Of a stretch of DNA of 39,347 nt, positions 25,034 to 32,591 are shown in pieces; position 1 is the first letter of the stretch; each line of letters starts with the position of its first letter. Location of the stretch: NCBI RefSeq assembly GCF_944384735.1, contig NZ_CALWUN010000019.1, positions 1 to 39,347 on the forward strand, written 5' to 3'. The position numbers and the translations under genes are program-made. The notes under the pieces are model-generated. The model worked only from the letters and a program-made list of their open reading frames with translations, had not been told where the DNA came from and searched no databases. This DNA comes from an uncultured Agathobaculum sp. (GTDB taxonomy: Bacteria; Bacillota; Clostridia; Oscillospirales; Butyricicoccaceae).

Positions 25034-25444
25034 ATGAAAAGCATCAAGCCTGGCCGCGGCCCCTCGATGATGGGCGGCTTCGGTTCGGTATTCGGCATTG
25101 TGTTCGGCATCTTCTGGACGGTCATGGCCGCCCGCATGACGCACGGTCTTGGCCTGGTCGGCGTAGTCTTCCCGCTGTTCGGTGTGATCTTCATTCTCAT
25201 CGGCGTGGTCAACGCGGTTTACCACTTCAAGAACGCCACCGGCAAAAACCGCTACTCCGCGTTCGACATCACCGACGAAAACGAGGAGCCAGACCCGCTG
25301 AACGCGCGCTTCGGCAGCCCGTCCGCACCGCAGGATGCACCCAGCCAAACCGCTTCCAGCGGTTTCTGCCCGTACTGCGGCGCGCCCGTGCAGGGCGATT
25401 TCGCCTTCTGCCGCAAATGCGGCAGACAGCTTCCCAAGGAGTGA
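25034..25444 (+). CDS. Two-span membrane protein with C-terminal zinc ribbon
   Basis: A 136-residue protein. Two hydrophobic segments (about 15-33, GGFGSVFGIVFGIFWTVMAA, and 41-60, VGVVFPLFGVIFILIGVVNA) are followed by a hydrophilic linker and a C-terminal zinc ribbon C112-x2-C115 (FCPYCGAPV) and C126-x2-C129 (FCRKCGRQL). Proteins of this design are widespread in Clostridia and uncharacterised. The next gene's ribosome site AAGGAG overlaps its stop, so the two form an operon. Confidence 0.8.
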   Translation: MKSIKPGRGPSMMGGFGSVFGIVFGIFWTVMAARMTHGLGLVGVVFPLFGVIFILIGVVNAVYHFKNATGKNRYSAFDITDENEEPDPLNARFGSPSAPQDAPSQTASSGFCPYCGAPVQGDFAFCRKCGRQLPKE

Positions 25445-25449
25445 CCCCG

Positions 25450-26049
25450 ATGAAAAAAGTACTGTTCGTCAACGGCTGCATCCGCGGCGCGGACTCGCGC
25501 ACGCTGCGCCTTGCGCAGCGGCTGGTGCGTCAGATCCCGGACGCCGGGATCGAGGTGCTTGCGCTGCCCGCGCTGCACCTGACGCCCTATGACGCCAAGG
25601 ATATCACCCAGCGCGACGCGCTCTCGGCCGCAGGCTCGTTCCAGCTGCCATTTTTCGCGCTGGCCAACCAGTTCAAAAGCGCGGACGCGGTCGTGCTCGC
25701 CTGCCCGTTCTGGGATCTGGGCGTGCCGTCCATGGTGCGCTGCTACCTCGAGCGCCTGTGCGTGACCGGGCTGACCTTCCACTATAACGACAAAGGCTAT
25801 CCGGTCGGCGACTGCGACCCACAGCGCTTTGTCTATGTGACCACGCGCGGCGGCATCGTCGACAACAGCGACCCCGTGCTGGCCGACCACGGCTCTGCGT
25901 ACCTGCGCTCGATCTGCAAGCTGCTGTCCGGCGCCCGGTTCGACACGCTGGCCGCCGAGGGGCTGGACATCGCCGGCAGCGACGTGGAGGCGCTGCTGCG
26001 CGCTGCCGAAGCGCAGGCCGACGAACTGGCCGCGCATTTCTGGGACTGA
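25450..26049 (+). CDS. Flavodoxin-fold NAD(P)H oxidoreductase (azoreductase-like)
   Basis: A 199-residue protein of the flavodoxin-like NAD(P)H dehydrogenase/azoreductase group. The FMN phosphate loop is near the N-terminus (VNGCIRGADSRTLRLAQ), followed by ADAVVLACPFWDLGVPSMVRCYLERLCVTGLTF, the typical active-site and dimer segment with P-x-W-x-x-x-x-P. The start ATG at 25450 is 6 bp after the zinc-ribbon gene. The true substrate (quinone, azo dye or other) cannot be inferred. Confidence 0.87.
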   Translation: MKKVLFVNGCIRGADSRTLRLAQRLVRQIPDAGIEVLALPALHLTPYDAKDITQRDALSAAGSFQLPFFALANQFKSADAVVLACPFWDLGVPSMVRCYLERLCVTGLTFHYNDKGYPVGDCDPQRFVYVTTRGGIVDNSDPVLADHGSAYLRSICKLLSGARFDTLAAEGLDIAGSDVEALLRAAEAQADELAAHFWD

Positions 26050-26067
26050 CTGCCCACACCGCATGAC

Positions 26068-26101
26068 AAAACCGCCGGAACCCTCGGGTTCCGGCGGTTT
26101 T
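26068..26101. terminator. Bidirectional terminator between the oxidoreductase and capA-like gene
   Basis: Stem AAAACCGCCGGAACCC / GGGTTCCGGCGGTTTT with a minimal TC loop, so the innermost pair is probably open. Its right arm ends 2 bp before the stop of the converging gene. Confidence 0.92.
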
Positions 26102-26103
26102 CG

Positions 26104-27321
26104 TTACAGCAGCACTTCGTCCGTGCCGAAAATCCTGCGCAGGTCGGCAAGCCCCTGCTTGAGGTTCTGGTAGCCCGTCTCGCCAATGACCGACGTGTCG
26201 CCGTTTTCATAGTCCTGCATGGCCTTTTTGATGTCCAGCAGACGGTAGCAGCCCTCGTTCGAGGCGTCCGGATGCAGCATGTACAGCGGGACATATTCGC
26301 AGCCCGACACGGTCACCGCGCCGGTCTCGCCGTCCTTAGTCAGTTCAAGGTTGACCGCCGCGGTCAGGTTGGTGTAGGGGTCGTGCTGGTTGGAGAGCAA
26401 GTTGCCCAGACAGTAGCACAGAAAGCCCGTGCGCCCGTCGGGCAGCTGCCGCAGCTCCATTGGCTGCGGCACATGCACATGGCCGCCCAGCACAAGTGTC
26501 GCGCCGTTTTCAAACAGGAAATCGGCAAGCGCCGTCTGCTGCTCGCTCGGCGTTGTCCAATATTCCTGTCCCCAGTGCATGTAGACCGCAATCGCGTCCG
26601 CGTCGGCTTGCTTGGCCTTCGTCAGATCGGCCGCAATCCGGTCGTAATCGACCACGCTGCAATCGGTCAGGTAGTCGGTCGTGTAGACGTTGACGCTGTA
26701 CGGGTGCTCGCCCAGCGGCATGCCGTTGGTGCCGTAGGTATAAGCCAGCAGCGCTAACCGGATGCCACCCACGTCGACCACCTTGACCGCGTCTCGCTCG
26801 GCCTGCGTGCGGTGCGTGCCGACATGGTCCATGCCTGCGGCATCCAACACATCGAGCGTGCGCACCAGCCCATCGTGCCATTTGTCCAGGCTGTGGTTGC
26901 CCGATGTGCTCAGCAGGTCGAAGCCAACCGTTTTCAGGTCGGCCGCCAGCTTGTCCGGCGCGCAGAACATCGGGAAGCCCGAATACGGCGGGCCGTTGAA
27001 CGTCGTTTCCAGACAGGCGACCGCATAATCCGCCCGCTCGAAGTGCGGCCGCACCTGCTCGAACAGATAGGTGAAGTCATGGGTATCCGTGGCGCTGTTG
27101 TATGCCTCATTGACGATCGGCATGTGCATCACCAGATCACCTGCAACGCAAAGCGTTGCGACTGTGTCCGGCACGGCCGGTTCCACCGCCGGCACGCTTG
27201 CAGCGGCCTGCGGCGGCGCCTGCTGTTCCCTTTGCCACAGCCCGAACACAATCAGCGATGCCGACGCTCCAAGCACCATCAGCACGGACAGCCATCCAAT
27301 CACACGATTAACCAGCTTCAT
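26104..27321 (-). CDS. CapA/PgsA-family metallophosphatase, membrane anchored
   Basis: A 405-residue protein of the CapA family, related to the poly-gamma-glutamate synthesis protein and to calcineurin-like phosphatases. An N-terminal membrane span at about 9-29 (GWLSVLMVLGASASLIVFGLW) and a Pro/Ala linker to about 52 precede the catalytic domain: GDLVMH (61-66), CLETTF, STSGNHSLDKWHDG, MHWGQEYW and GGHVHVPQPME. These supply the metal-binding Asp, Asn and His residues. In canonical CapA the last motif is usually H-P-H-V-x-Q; here it is HVHVPQ. No capBC genes are nearby, so capsule synthesis is not implied. It is 47 bp after the PNPOx-like gene. Confidence 0.87.
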   Translation of the reverse strand: MKLVNRVIGWLSVLMVLGASASLIVFGLWQREQQAPPQAAASVPAVEPAVPDTVATLCVAGDLVMHMPIVNEAYNSATDTHDFTYLFEQVRPHFERADYAVACLETTFNGPPYSGFPMFCAPDKLAADLKTVGFDLLSTSGNHSLDKWHDGLVRTLDVLDAAGMDHVGTHRTQAERDAVKVVDVGGIRLALLAYTYGTNGMPLGEHPYSVNVYTTDYLTDCSVVDYDRIAADLTKAKQADADAIAVYMHWGQEYWTTPSEQQTALADFLFENGATLVLGGHVHVPQPMELRQLPDGRTGFLCYCLGNLLSNQHDPYTNLTAAVNLELTKDGETGAVTVSGCEYVPLYMLHPDASNEGCYRLLDIKKAMQDYENGDTSVIGETGYQNLKQGLADLRRIFGTDEVLL

Positions 27322-27368
27322 CTCGATCCCCCGCTTTCCCGCGCCGCACTGCCGACGGCGCCGCGTGG

Positions 27369-27848
27369 TTATTTCGGGTCTTTGCGCGAGCCTTCAAACG
27401 AATCCGCGTGCACCCAGAACACCTCGGCCACGCTGAGCGCCGGGTCGGTATAGCTCCAGCCGCCGCGGCCGGTCTGGTGCTGCATGATGACGTCGAACCC
27501 GCGCCGTTTTTCTTCGTTCGTCTGCGCGAACTCGACCTTGCCGTACCCCACAACCGAGGCAAACGCAAAGCTGTACCGGCAGGCAAGGTCGCCCTCGCCG
27601 GTCAGCCCCATCTCGGTGTCCAGCTCAAAGCACACGCGCGAGTCGGCGCGCAGCGCGTCGATCTTCTTGCCCTTCAGGCCGCTGTGAAAATACAGCGTCA
27701 GGCCGGTCTCATCCCATGTATAACCAAAATTGAGCGGAATCACATAGGGCATGCCGTCCGCCGTCATCGCCAGACGGCAGGTTTTGCACGCCTGCAGGAT
27801 CGGCTCGATGTTCTCCCGTCCCGTGATCTCTCTGTCTTTTCTGCGCAT
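27369..27848 (-). CDS. Pyridoxamine-5'-phosphate oxidase-like (NimA-related) flavoprotein
   Basis: A 159-residue split-barrel protein of the NimA/PNPOx-like group. It begins MRRKDREITGRENIEPILQACKTCRLAM and has the conserved YVIPLNFGY (35-43), LYFHSGLKGKKIDALR and VCFELD segments, plus a late GKVEFAQTNEEKRRGFDVIMQH. Members bind FMN, F420 or heme; some Nim proteins confer 5-nitroimidazole resistance, but family membership does not show resistance. ATG at 27848 follows GAGGTGA. It may be co-transcribed with capA. Confidence 0.88.
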   Translation of the reverse strand: MRRKDREITGRENIEPILQACKTCRLAMTADGMPYVIPLNFGYTWDETGLTLYFHSGLKGKKIDALRADSRVCFELDTEMGLTGEGDLACRYSFAFASVVGYGKVEFAQTNEEKRRGFDVIMQHQTGRGGWSYTDPALSVAEVFWVHADSFEGSRKDPK

Positions 27849-27867
27849 ATCTTGTCACCTCAGCACA

Positions 27868-27896
27868 AGCATACCATGTTTTGACGTTTGAAGCAA
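27868..27896 (-). promoter_or_regulatory. Candidate promoter for the NimA-like gene
   Basis: Minus strand TTGCTT (27891-27896) and TATGCT (27868-27873), spacer 17 bp. The predicted start (about 27861) falls at the very beginning of the ribosome site, so the real start may differ or the leader is very short. Confidence 0.4.
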
Positions 27897-27897
27897 G

Positions 27898-27924
27898 AAA
27901 AAGGGACGCATTGCGCCCTTTTTT
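27898..27924 (-). terminator. Terminator after the C39-like peptidase gene
   Basis: Stem AAAAGGG-CGC / GCG-CCCTTTT with an A-C mismatch and T-run on the minus strand, 14 bp after the stop at 27938. Confidence 0.75.
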
Positions 27925-27937
27925 CCCTGTTGTGCCG

Positions 27938-28846
27938 TCATGCCCGCGCGCACGCCCAGAGCGCCGCGATCTGGCCGGAAAGCCGGTCGTACGACCAGGT
28001 CTTTTCGCTGCGCGAAACGCTGTTCGGGTCGCGCACGATGTACTCGCCGTTGTCCGCGCGGCCGGTCAGCACGATGAAGTGCCCCTCGGTCGTAAAATCG
28101 CCCGGTAGCATCGAGCAGATGACCGGCTGGCCAGCGTCGAGCGCCGCGTCGAGCTGTCCCTTATCGAGCGGCAGCTGACAGCACGAAATACCGAACGCAC
28201 CCGCACCGTCACGCAAAAGCGACCAGCTCGTACCCTGCCCGGGCACATAATAGCCGTTTTCGGCCGCGTACCGCGCCACGCGGTACGGCGTGACTGTGCT
28301 GTCGCCCGTCAGGTAAGCCGCCGCCATGGCAAGGCTGGTCGGCGCGCAGCCGCTGACCGCGACCATGCTGCTGCCGTAATCCTGATAGCCCCAGCGCATA
28401 TCCCACTGTAGCAGCAGCGGCACGGTGTCGAGCGGCTCGGACAGCGTTTCGGCGGGCGCATCGGCGTGATGCTCCGGATAGCCTTCGACAAACTCGATCG
28501 TCTCGCGGTTGCCCGCGAGCAGGTCGAGCAGCGCGGGCGGGTACTGCTCCGGATGGTCGAGGATGGCGAGCACGCGGCTGTCGGTCAGCGACATGCGCCA
28601 GAGCGCCGCGACCGTGCCGTCCTGCACCGCGACGCCGGCCGTCTGCCAGCGCAGCGCGGCCAGCGTGCTGCTGACCGCGCGCGGCGCGAACCAGAACACC
28701 GCGCCCAGCGCCAGCAGCACGAGCAGCAGCCGGAACGGGCGGCGGCGCTTTTTCACCCGGCGGCGGCCGCCGCGCCGCTGCGCAGGGCGCGGTGCGGTGC
28801 GCGCGGACTGTTCCTGTCGGTCTATCACAGTATAACGGGTGGTCAT
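27938..28846 (-). CDS. Membrane-anchored C39-like cysteine peptidase
   Basis: A 302-residue type II membrane protein. The N-terminal tail is strongly basic (QRRGGRRRVKKRRRPFR, about 24-40), followed by one span (LLLVLLALGAVFWFAP) and an extracytoplasmic domain. The C-terminal Peptidase_C39_2-like fold is visible: the oxyanion Gln/catalytic Cys area QWDMRWGYQDYGSSMVAVSGCAPTSLAMAA, the histidine in GHFIVLTG, and the aspartate in VRDPNS. ATG at 28846 (MTTRYTVIDRQ) follows GGAAGGGG; an ATG at 28903 has no ribosome site. The substrate is unknown; it is not adjacent to a transporter or lantibiotic gene. Confidence 0.85.
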   Translation of the reverse strand: MTTRYTVIDRQEQSARTAPRPAQRRGGRRRVKKRRRPFRLLLVLLALGAVFWFAPRAVSSTLAALRWQTAGVAVQDGTVAALWRMSLTDSRVLAILDHPEQYPPALLDLLAGNRETIEFVEGYPEHHADAPAETLSEPLDTVPLLLQWDMRWGYQDYGSSMVAVSGCAPTSLAMAAAYLTGDSTVTPYRVARYAAENGYYVPGQGTSWSLLRDGAGAFGISCCQLPLDKGQLDAALDAGQPVICSMLPGDFTTEGHFIVLTGRADNGEYIVRDPNSVSRSEKTWSYDRLSGQIAALWACARA

Positions 28847-28983
28847 ATCGGTTTTCCCCTTCCCGGCCGCTGTGCGGGCGGCCTGTCCTGATGCTTCCAG
28901 CATAGCAGCAGTTTCTTGCGATTTTGCCGCGGAAATTCTTAATGTTTTCTGAAGGTTTTCCGCAGCCCCTATCCATAAGAGTC

Positions 28984-29028
28984 AAAAAACCCCCGAACCG
29001 TTGCGGCAGAGCCGCAGGTTTTCGGGGG
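28984..29028 (-). terminator. Terminator of the his operon
   Basis: On the minus strand CCCCCGAA...TTCGGGGG encloses an inner GCGGC/GCCGC hairpin, followed by TTTTTTG. It lies in the 299-bp gap 28847-29145, which otherwise shows no gene. It is 118 bp after the hisE stop. Confidence 0.85.
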
Positions 29029-29145
29029 AAATTTTCTCCTCCTGCCAATAAAACGCTTGACCTCCCGGAATTCTGACAGCGGGAACGCATCTTTCTGTTT
29101 TTACACGAAGCAGGAAGGGGGATTGTTCGGTTGTGCTTTTGTTTT

Positions 29146-29469
29146 TCAGGTGTTGTGGTCGGAGACGTGGAACTGCTTGAGGTTGCCGATCTTCTGCGCG
29201 CGCACGTCCATCTCCGCGCACACGTCCGCAAGCGTCACGCCGCATTCGTTCATCATCACCATCATGTGATAGAACACGTCGTTGATCTCGCCGACGAGCT
29301 CTTCCTTGTCGCCGTTCTTGGCGGCGATGATAGTCTCAGCGCACTCCTCGCCCACCTTTTTCAGGATCTTGTCCAGACCCTTGTCAAACAGGTAGCAGGT
29401 GTAGCTCTTTTCCTGCGGTTCGGCGCGCCGCTGCGCGATGACCGCCTCCATCTGTTCAAACGAATTCAT
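29146..29469 (-). CDS. hisE: Phosphoribosyl-ATP pyrophosphatase
   Basis: HisE hydrolyses phosphoribosyl-ATP to phosphoribosyl-AMP, the second step of histidine synthesis. The 107-residue all-helical product has SYTCYLFDKGLDKILKKVGEECAETIIAAKN (22-52) with the metal-binding E-E-x-x-E, and the second E-x-N-D motif GEINDVFYHMMV. It is separate from HisI here, with a small ORF between them. The C-terminal KIGNLKQFHVSDHNT tail is a little longer than usual. Confidence 0.95.
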   Translation of the reverse strand: MNSFEQMEAVIAQRRAEPQEKSYTCYLFDKGLDKILKKVGEECAETIIAAKNGDKEELVGEINDVFYHMMVMMNECGVTLADVCAEMDVRAQKIGNLKQFHVSDHNT

Positions 29470-29500
29470 TTCGATCTTCCTTTCCTAAGTTGCACCGCGC

Positions 29501-29593
29501 TCAATGCCGGTGTGTCACCAGCAGCACGACCGCCGCGATCACCACGACCGCCACGGCAGCCATGCCCAACATCGCCACCATCGAAAAGACCAT
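29501..29593 (-). CDS. 30-residue hydrophobic micro-ORF between hisI and hisE
   Basis: ATG at 29593 overlaps the hisI stop (TGATGG) and is preceded by GGGGAGG about 4 bases upstream. The 30-residue product begins MVFSMVAMLGMAAV, is nearly all Ala/Val/Leu/Met through residue 26, and ends THRH, so it would be a single membrane helix with a polar, His-rich tail. The stop at 29501 is 31 bp before the hisE start. It accounts for most of the 123-bp gap, unusually long for this otherwise tightly overlapping operon. No homologue is known to me; expression is unproven. Confidence 0.5.
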   Translation of the reverse strand: MVFSMVAMLGMAAVAVVVIAAVVLLVTHRH

Positions 29594-29922
29594 CACGCCT
29601 CCCCTTTCTCCCACAGCGTCGTGTAGAAGCAGGTGCGGTTGCCCGTATGGCAGACCGGCCCCTTAGGCGTGCCGACGTAAATCAGCGTGTCGTCGTCGCA
29701 ATCGGACAGGATACGACTTACGAAAATGAAATTGCCCGAGGTCTCGCCCTTGTTCCACAGCTTCTGCCGCGAGCGCGAGAAAAACCACGCCGTGCCGGTG
29801 TCCATGGTCAGCTGCAGCGCCTGCTCATTGGCGTAGCCCAGCATGAGCACCTCGCCGTTCCGCTCGTCCTGACAGATGACCGGGATGAGCGGCGCCTTGA
29901 CAAAAAACTTGCTTAACTCCAT
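29593..29922 (-). CDS. hisI: Phosphoribosyl-AMP cyclohydrolase
   Basis: HisI opens the purine ring of phosphoribosyl-AMP. The 109-residue product has VLMLGYANEQALQLTMDTGTAWFFSRSRQKLWNKGETSGN (25-64), metal-binding DCDDDTL at 74-80, and the zinc-cysteine segment GPVCHTGNRTCFY. It is the stand-alone form without HisE. It lies 5 bp after hisF. Confidence 0.96.
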   Translation of the reverse strand: MELSKFFVKAPLIPVICQDERNGEVLMLGYANEQALQLTMDTGTAWFFSRSRQKLWNKGETSGNFIFVSRILSDCDDDTLIYVGTPKGPVCHTGNRTCFYTTLWEKGEA

Positions 29923-29927
29923 TGTCC

Positions 29928-30689
29928 TTACCTCACCGGAATGTTCTTTTCGCGCAGGTGCGCCTTGACCTCGCCCACGGTCAGCTCGCCGTAGTGGAAC
30001 AGGCTGGCGGCGAGCGCCGCGTCGCAGCCCGTCTGCTCGAATACCTCGGAGAAGTGTTCAAGCGAGCCGCAGCCGCCCGACGCAATGACCGGGATGCCGA
30101 CCGTATCGACGACCGCGCGGGTCAATTCGAGGTCAAAGCCGCTCTTGGTGCCGTCCTTGTCCATCGAGGTCAGCAAAATCTCGCCCGCGCCGCGCTCGTA
30201 GACCTCGCGCGCCCACGCGACCGCGTCCACGCCGGTCGGCGTGCGGCCGCCCGCGACATATACCTCAAAGCCCGAGGGCGTTTTGTCGGTTTTGCGGCCG
30301 TCGATCGCGACAACGACGCACTGGCTGCCGTATTTCTCCGCGGCGGCGTTCACCAGCTCCGGATTTTTGACCGCTGCCGAGTTGACCGAGATTTTGTCCG
30401 CGCCCGCGCGCAGGATATCGCGGAAATCGTCCACCGTGCGGATGCCGCCGCCGACCGTGACCGGCACGAACACCTCGCGGCAGGTGCGGCGCACCACGTC
30501 CGCGATCGTGTCGCGGCCATCGCTCGTCGCGGTGATATCGAGGAACACAACCTCGTCCGCGCCCGCCTGCGAGTAGAACTTGGCAAGCTCGACCGGGTCG
30601 CCTGCGTCGCGCAGGCCGACGAAGTTGACGCCCTTGACCACGCGGCCGTCCTTGACGTCCAGGCAGGGGATAATGCGTTTGGCCAGCAT
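29928..30689 (-). CDS. hisF: Imidazole glycerol phosphate synthase, cyclase subunit
   Basis: HisF is the TIM-barrel cyclase half of IGP synthase; it uses ammonia from HisH to make IGP and AICAR. The 253-residue protein starts [23 protein letters not shown] with catalytic D11 in LDV, and has [10 protein letters not shown]130 in the strand-5 region [12 protein letters not shown], and [13 protein letters not shown] at 30689 (TGATG overlap with hisA) matches other HisF N-termini; an in-frame GTG at 30692 precedes it. AAGGAGG is about 6 bases upstream. Confidence 0.97.
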   Translation of the reverse strand: MLAKRIIPCLDVKDGRVVKGVNFVGLRDAGDPVELAKFYSQAGADEVVFLDITATSDGRDTIADVVRRTCREVFVPVTVGGGIRTVDDFRDILRAGADKISVNSAAVKNPELVNAAAEKYGSQCVVVAIDGRKTDKTPSGFEVYVAGGRTPTGVDAVAWAREVYERGAGEILLTSMDKDGTKSGFDLELTRAVVDTVGIPVIASGGCGSLEHFSEVFEQTGCDAALAASLFHYGELTVGEVKAHLREKNIPVR

Positions 30690-31402
30690 CACTCGGCCTC
30701 CTTGATCGCGGCGGGCAGGTCGAGCTTGCCCGTGTAGACCGCCTTGCCCGCGATCGCCGCGTCGATGCCGAGGCGCTTGAGCTGGCGGATATCGTCGAGC
30801 GTCGATACGCCGCCCGAGGCCGCGATCTGACAGTGCACGGTCGCGCGCAGCGCCGCGAGCTGGTCGAAGTTCGGGCCGGCGAGCATGCCGTCCTTGTCGA
30901 TATCGGTGAAAATGATCGTCTTGACACCATAGGACTCCATGCGCTCGGCAAACGAGATGTAGTTCTCGCCGCTGTCGCCCAGCCAGCCGTCTGTGCGCAC
31001 GGTCTCGCGTTTGGCGTCGATGCCGACCGCAATCTTGTCGCCGTATTTCTTGACCGCCTCGGCCACAAACTGCGGGTTGCGCACCGCCGCCGAACCGATG
31101 ATGACGCGCTTGACGCCGAGCGCCAGCACAGCCTCAATATCCTGCATGGTGCGCACGCCGCCGCCCAGCTCGACCGCCGCGCCGGTCTCGCGGATGACCC
31201 GCTCGACCACGCCGTAGTTCGCGTGCGAGCCGTCCTTGGCGGCGTCAAGGTCAACCATGTGGATCATGGTCGCGCCCGCGGCAAGGAACTTGCGCGCGGT
31301 CTCGACCGGGTCCTCGGCCACCTTATGTACGGTATCATAATCGCCTTTTTTCAGGCGCACACACTGTCCATCTTTCAAGTCAATCGCCGGGATAACCTTC
31401 AT
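30689..31402 (-). CDS. hisA: ProFAR isomerase HisA
   Basis: HisA isomerises ProFAR to PRFAR. The 237-residue TIM barrel starts [22 protein letters not shown] with catalytic D8, and has the second aspartate in [27 protein letters not shown] and [15 protein letters not shown]. The ATG at 31402 overlaps the hisH stop (ATGA) with AGGTGGG ahead of it. The longer upstream open frame is inside hisH and is rejected. Confidence 0.97.
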   Translation of the reverse strand: MKVIPAIDLKDGQCVRLKKGDYDTVHKVAEDPVETARKFLAAGATMIHMVDLDAAKDGSHANYGVVERVIRETGAAVELGGGVRTMQDIEAVLALGVKRVIIGSAAVRNPQFVAEAVKKYGDKIAVGIDAKRETVRTDGWLGDSGENYISFAERMESYGVKTIIFTDIDKDGMLAGPNFDQLAALRATVHCQIAASGGVSTLDDIRQLKRLGIDAAIAGKAVYTGKLDLPAAIKEAE

Positions 31403-32016
31403 TTTCCCACCTCCGTCAGTTTTGCAAAATTTTTCAGCATACAAAGCCCCACTTCCCCGCTCTTTTCCGGGTGAAACTGGCAGCCGAACAGGTTGCCGCG
31501 CGCCACCATGGCGGGCACGCGCGCGCCGTAGTCGGTTACGGCGGCAAGGTCGTTTTCGTCCGCCGGGCACGCCATGAAGCTGTGCACGAAGTATACATAA
31601 TCGCCGGTCTGGATGCCCTCGGTCATGGCGTTCGGCCGCAGGATATCGAGCGCGTTCCAGCCAATCTGCGGCAATTTCAGCTCGGTCTGGATGCGCTCGA
31701 TGCGGCCGGGCAGCAGCCCCAGCCCCTTGCAGGGGCGCACCTCGTCCGACGCCTCGAACAGCATCTGCATGCCGAGGCAGATGCCGAGGAACGGCTTCTC
31801 TTTTGCCGCGCGCAGCACCGCGTCGGTCAGCCCCGAGGCGTGCAGCGCGTCCATCGCGTCCGGGAACGCGCCGACGCCGGGCAAAATCACGCCCGCCGCC
31901 CCGTCGATCACCGCCGGGGTGTCCGCGACCTTGTTGTCATAACCCAGGAAATCGAGCGAGTTGTGCACGCTCATCAGATTGCCCGCGCCGTAGTCCACAA
32001 TTGCAAGATAACCCAT
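31399..32016 (-). CDS. hisH: Imidazole glycerol phosphate synthase, glutaminase subunit
   Basis: HisH is the class I glutaminase that channels ammonia to HisF. The 205-residue product has LAIVDYGAGNLMSV at the N-terminus, the nucleophile in FLGICLGMQMLFE (Cys near residue 79), and the catalytic His-Glu in FGCQFHPEKSG. ATG at 32016 overlaps the hisB stop as TGATG; a GTG one codon upstream is less likely. Confidence 0.97.
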   Translation of the reverse strand: MGYLAIVDYGAGNLMSVHNSLDFLGYDNKVADTPAVIDGAAGVILPGVGAFPDAMDALHASGLTDAVLRAAKEKPFLGICLGMQMLFEASDEVRPCKGLGLLPGRIERIQTELKLPQIGWNALDILRPNAMTEGIQTGDYVYFVHSFMACPADENDLAAVTDYGARVPAMVARGNLFGCQFHPEKSGEVGLCMLKNFAKLTEVGK

Positions 32017-32591
32017 CACAGTACCCCTTTGGCACTTAAAACGCCGCCGCCCGTCACCGCGACCGCCTGTTTGAGCGCCCGCGCGAGCGCCTTGTACAGC
32101 GCTTCGGTGATGTGATGCGCATTGTCGCCGTACTCACACTTGAGGTGCAGCGTCAGCCCGGCGTTGACCGCCAGCGCGCGCATGAACTCGACCGTCAGGC
32201 AGGTGTCATACTGCCCGCACATCGGCTGCGGCATGGGCGCGTCAAACACCAGATACGGGCGGCCGGAGATATCGAGCGCACAGAAGCCGAGCGCCTCGTC
32301 CATCGGCACAATCGCCTGCCCGAAGCGCGCGATGCCCGCCTTGTCGCCCAGGCACTGCGCGAGCGCCTGCCCGAGCACGATGCCGCAGTCCTCGACCGTG
32401 TGGTGCCCGTCGACCTGCAAATCCCCCTTGCAGCGGATGCACAGGCCGAAGCCGCCGTGCACGGCAAAAGAGTTCAGCATGTGGTCGAAAAAGCCGATGC
32501 CGGTGTCGATCTGGCGGCTGCCGCCGTCGAGATTGAGCGTCAGCGTGATGTCGGTCTCCTTGGTCTTGCGTGTGATTTCAGCTTTCCGCAT
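32016..32591 (-). CDS. hisB: Imidazoleglycerol-phosphate dehydratase
   Basis: HisB removes water from IGP. The 191-residue monofunctional enzyme has GIGFFDHMLNSFAVHGGF, VDGHHTVEDCGIVLG (HHTVED) and the second metal motif DNAHHITEALYKALARAL. There is no phosphatase domain. ATG at 32591 (MRKAEITRKTKETD) overlaps hisD by 14 bp and has AGGGGAAAG upstream. Confidence 0.97.
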   Translation of the reverse strand: MRKAEITRKTKETDITLTLNLDGGSRQIDTGIGFFDHMLNSFAVHGGFGLCIRCKGDLQVDGHHTVEDCGIVLGQALAQCLGDKAGIARFGQAIVPMDEALGFCALDISGRPYLVFDAPMPQPMCGQYDTCLTVEFMRALAVNAGLTLHLKCEYGDNAHHITEALYKALARALKQAVAVTGGGVLSAKGVL

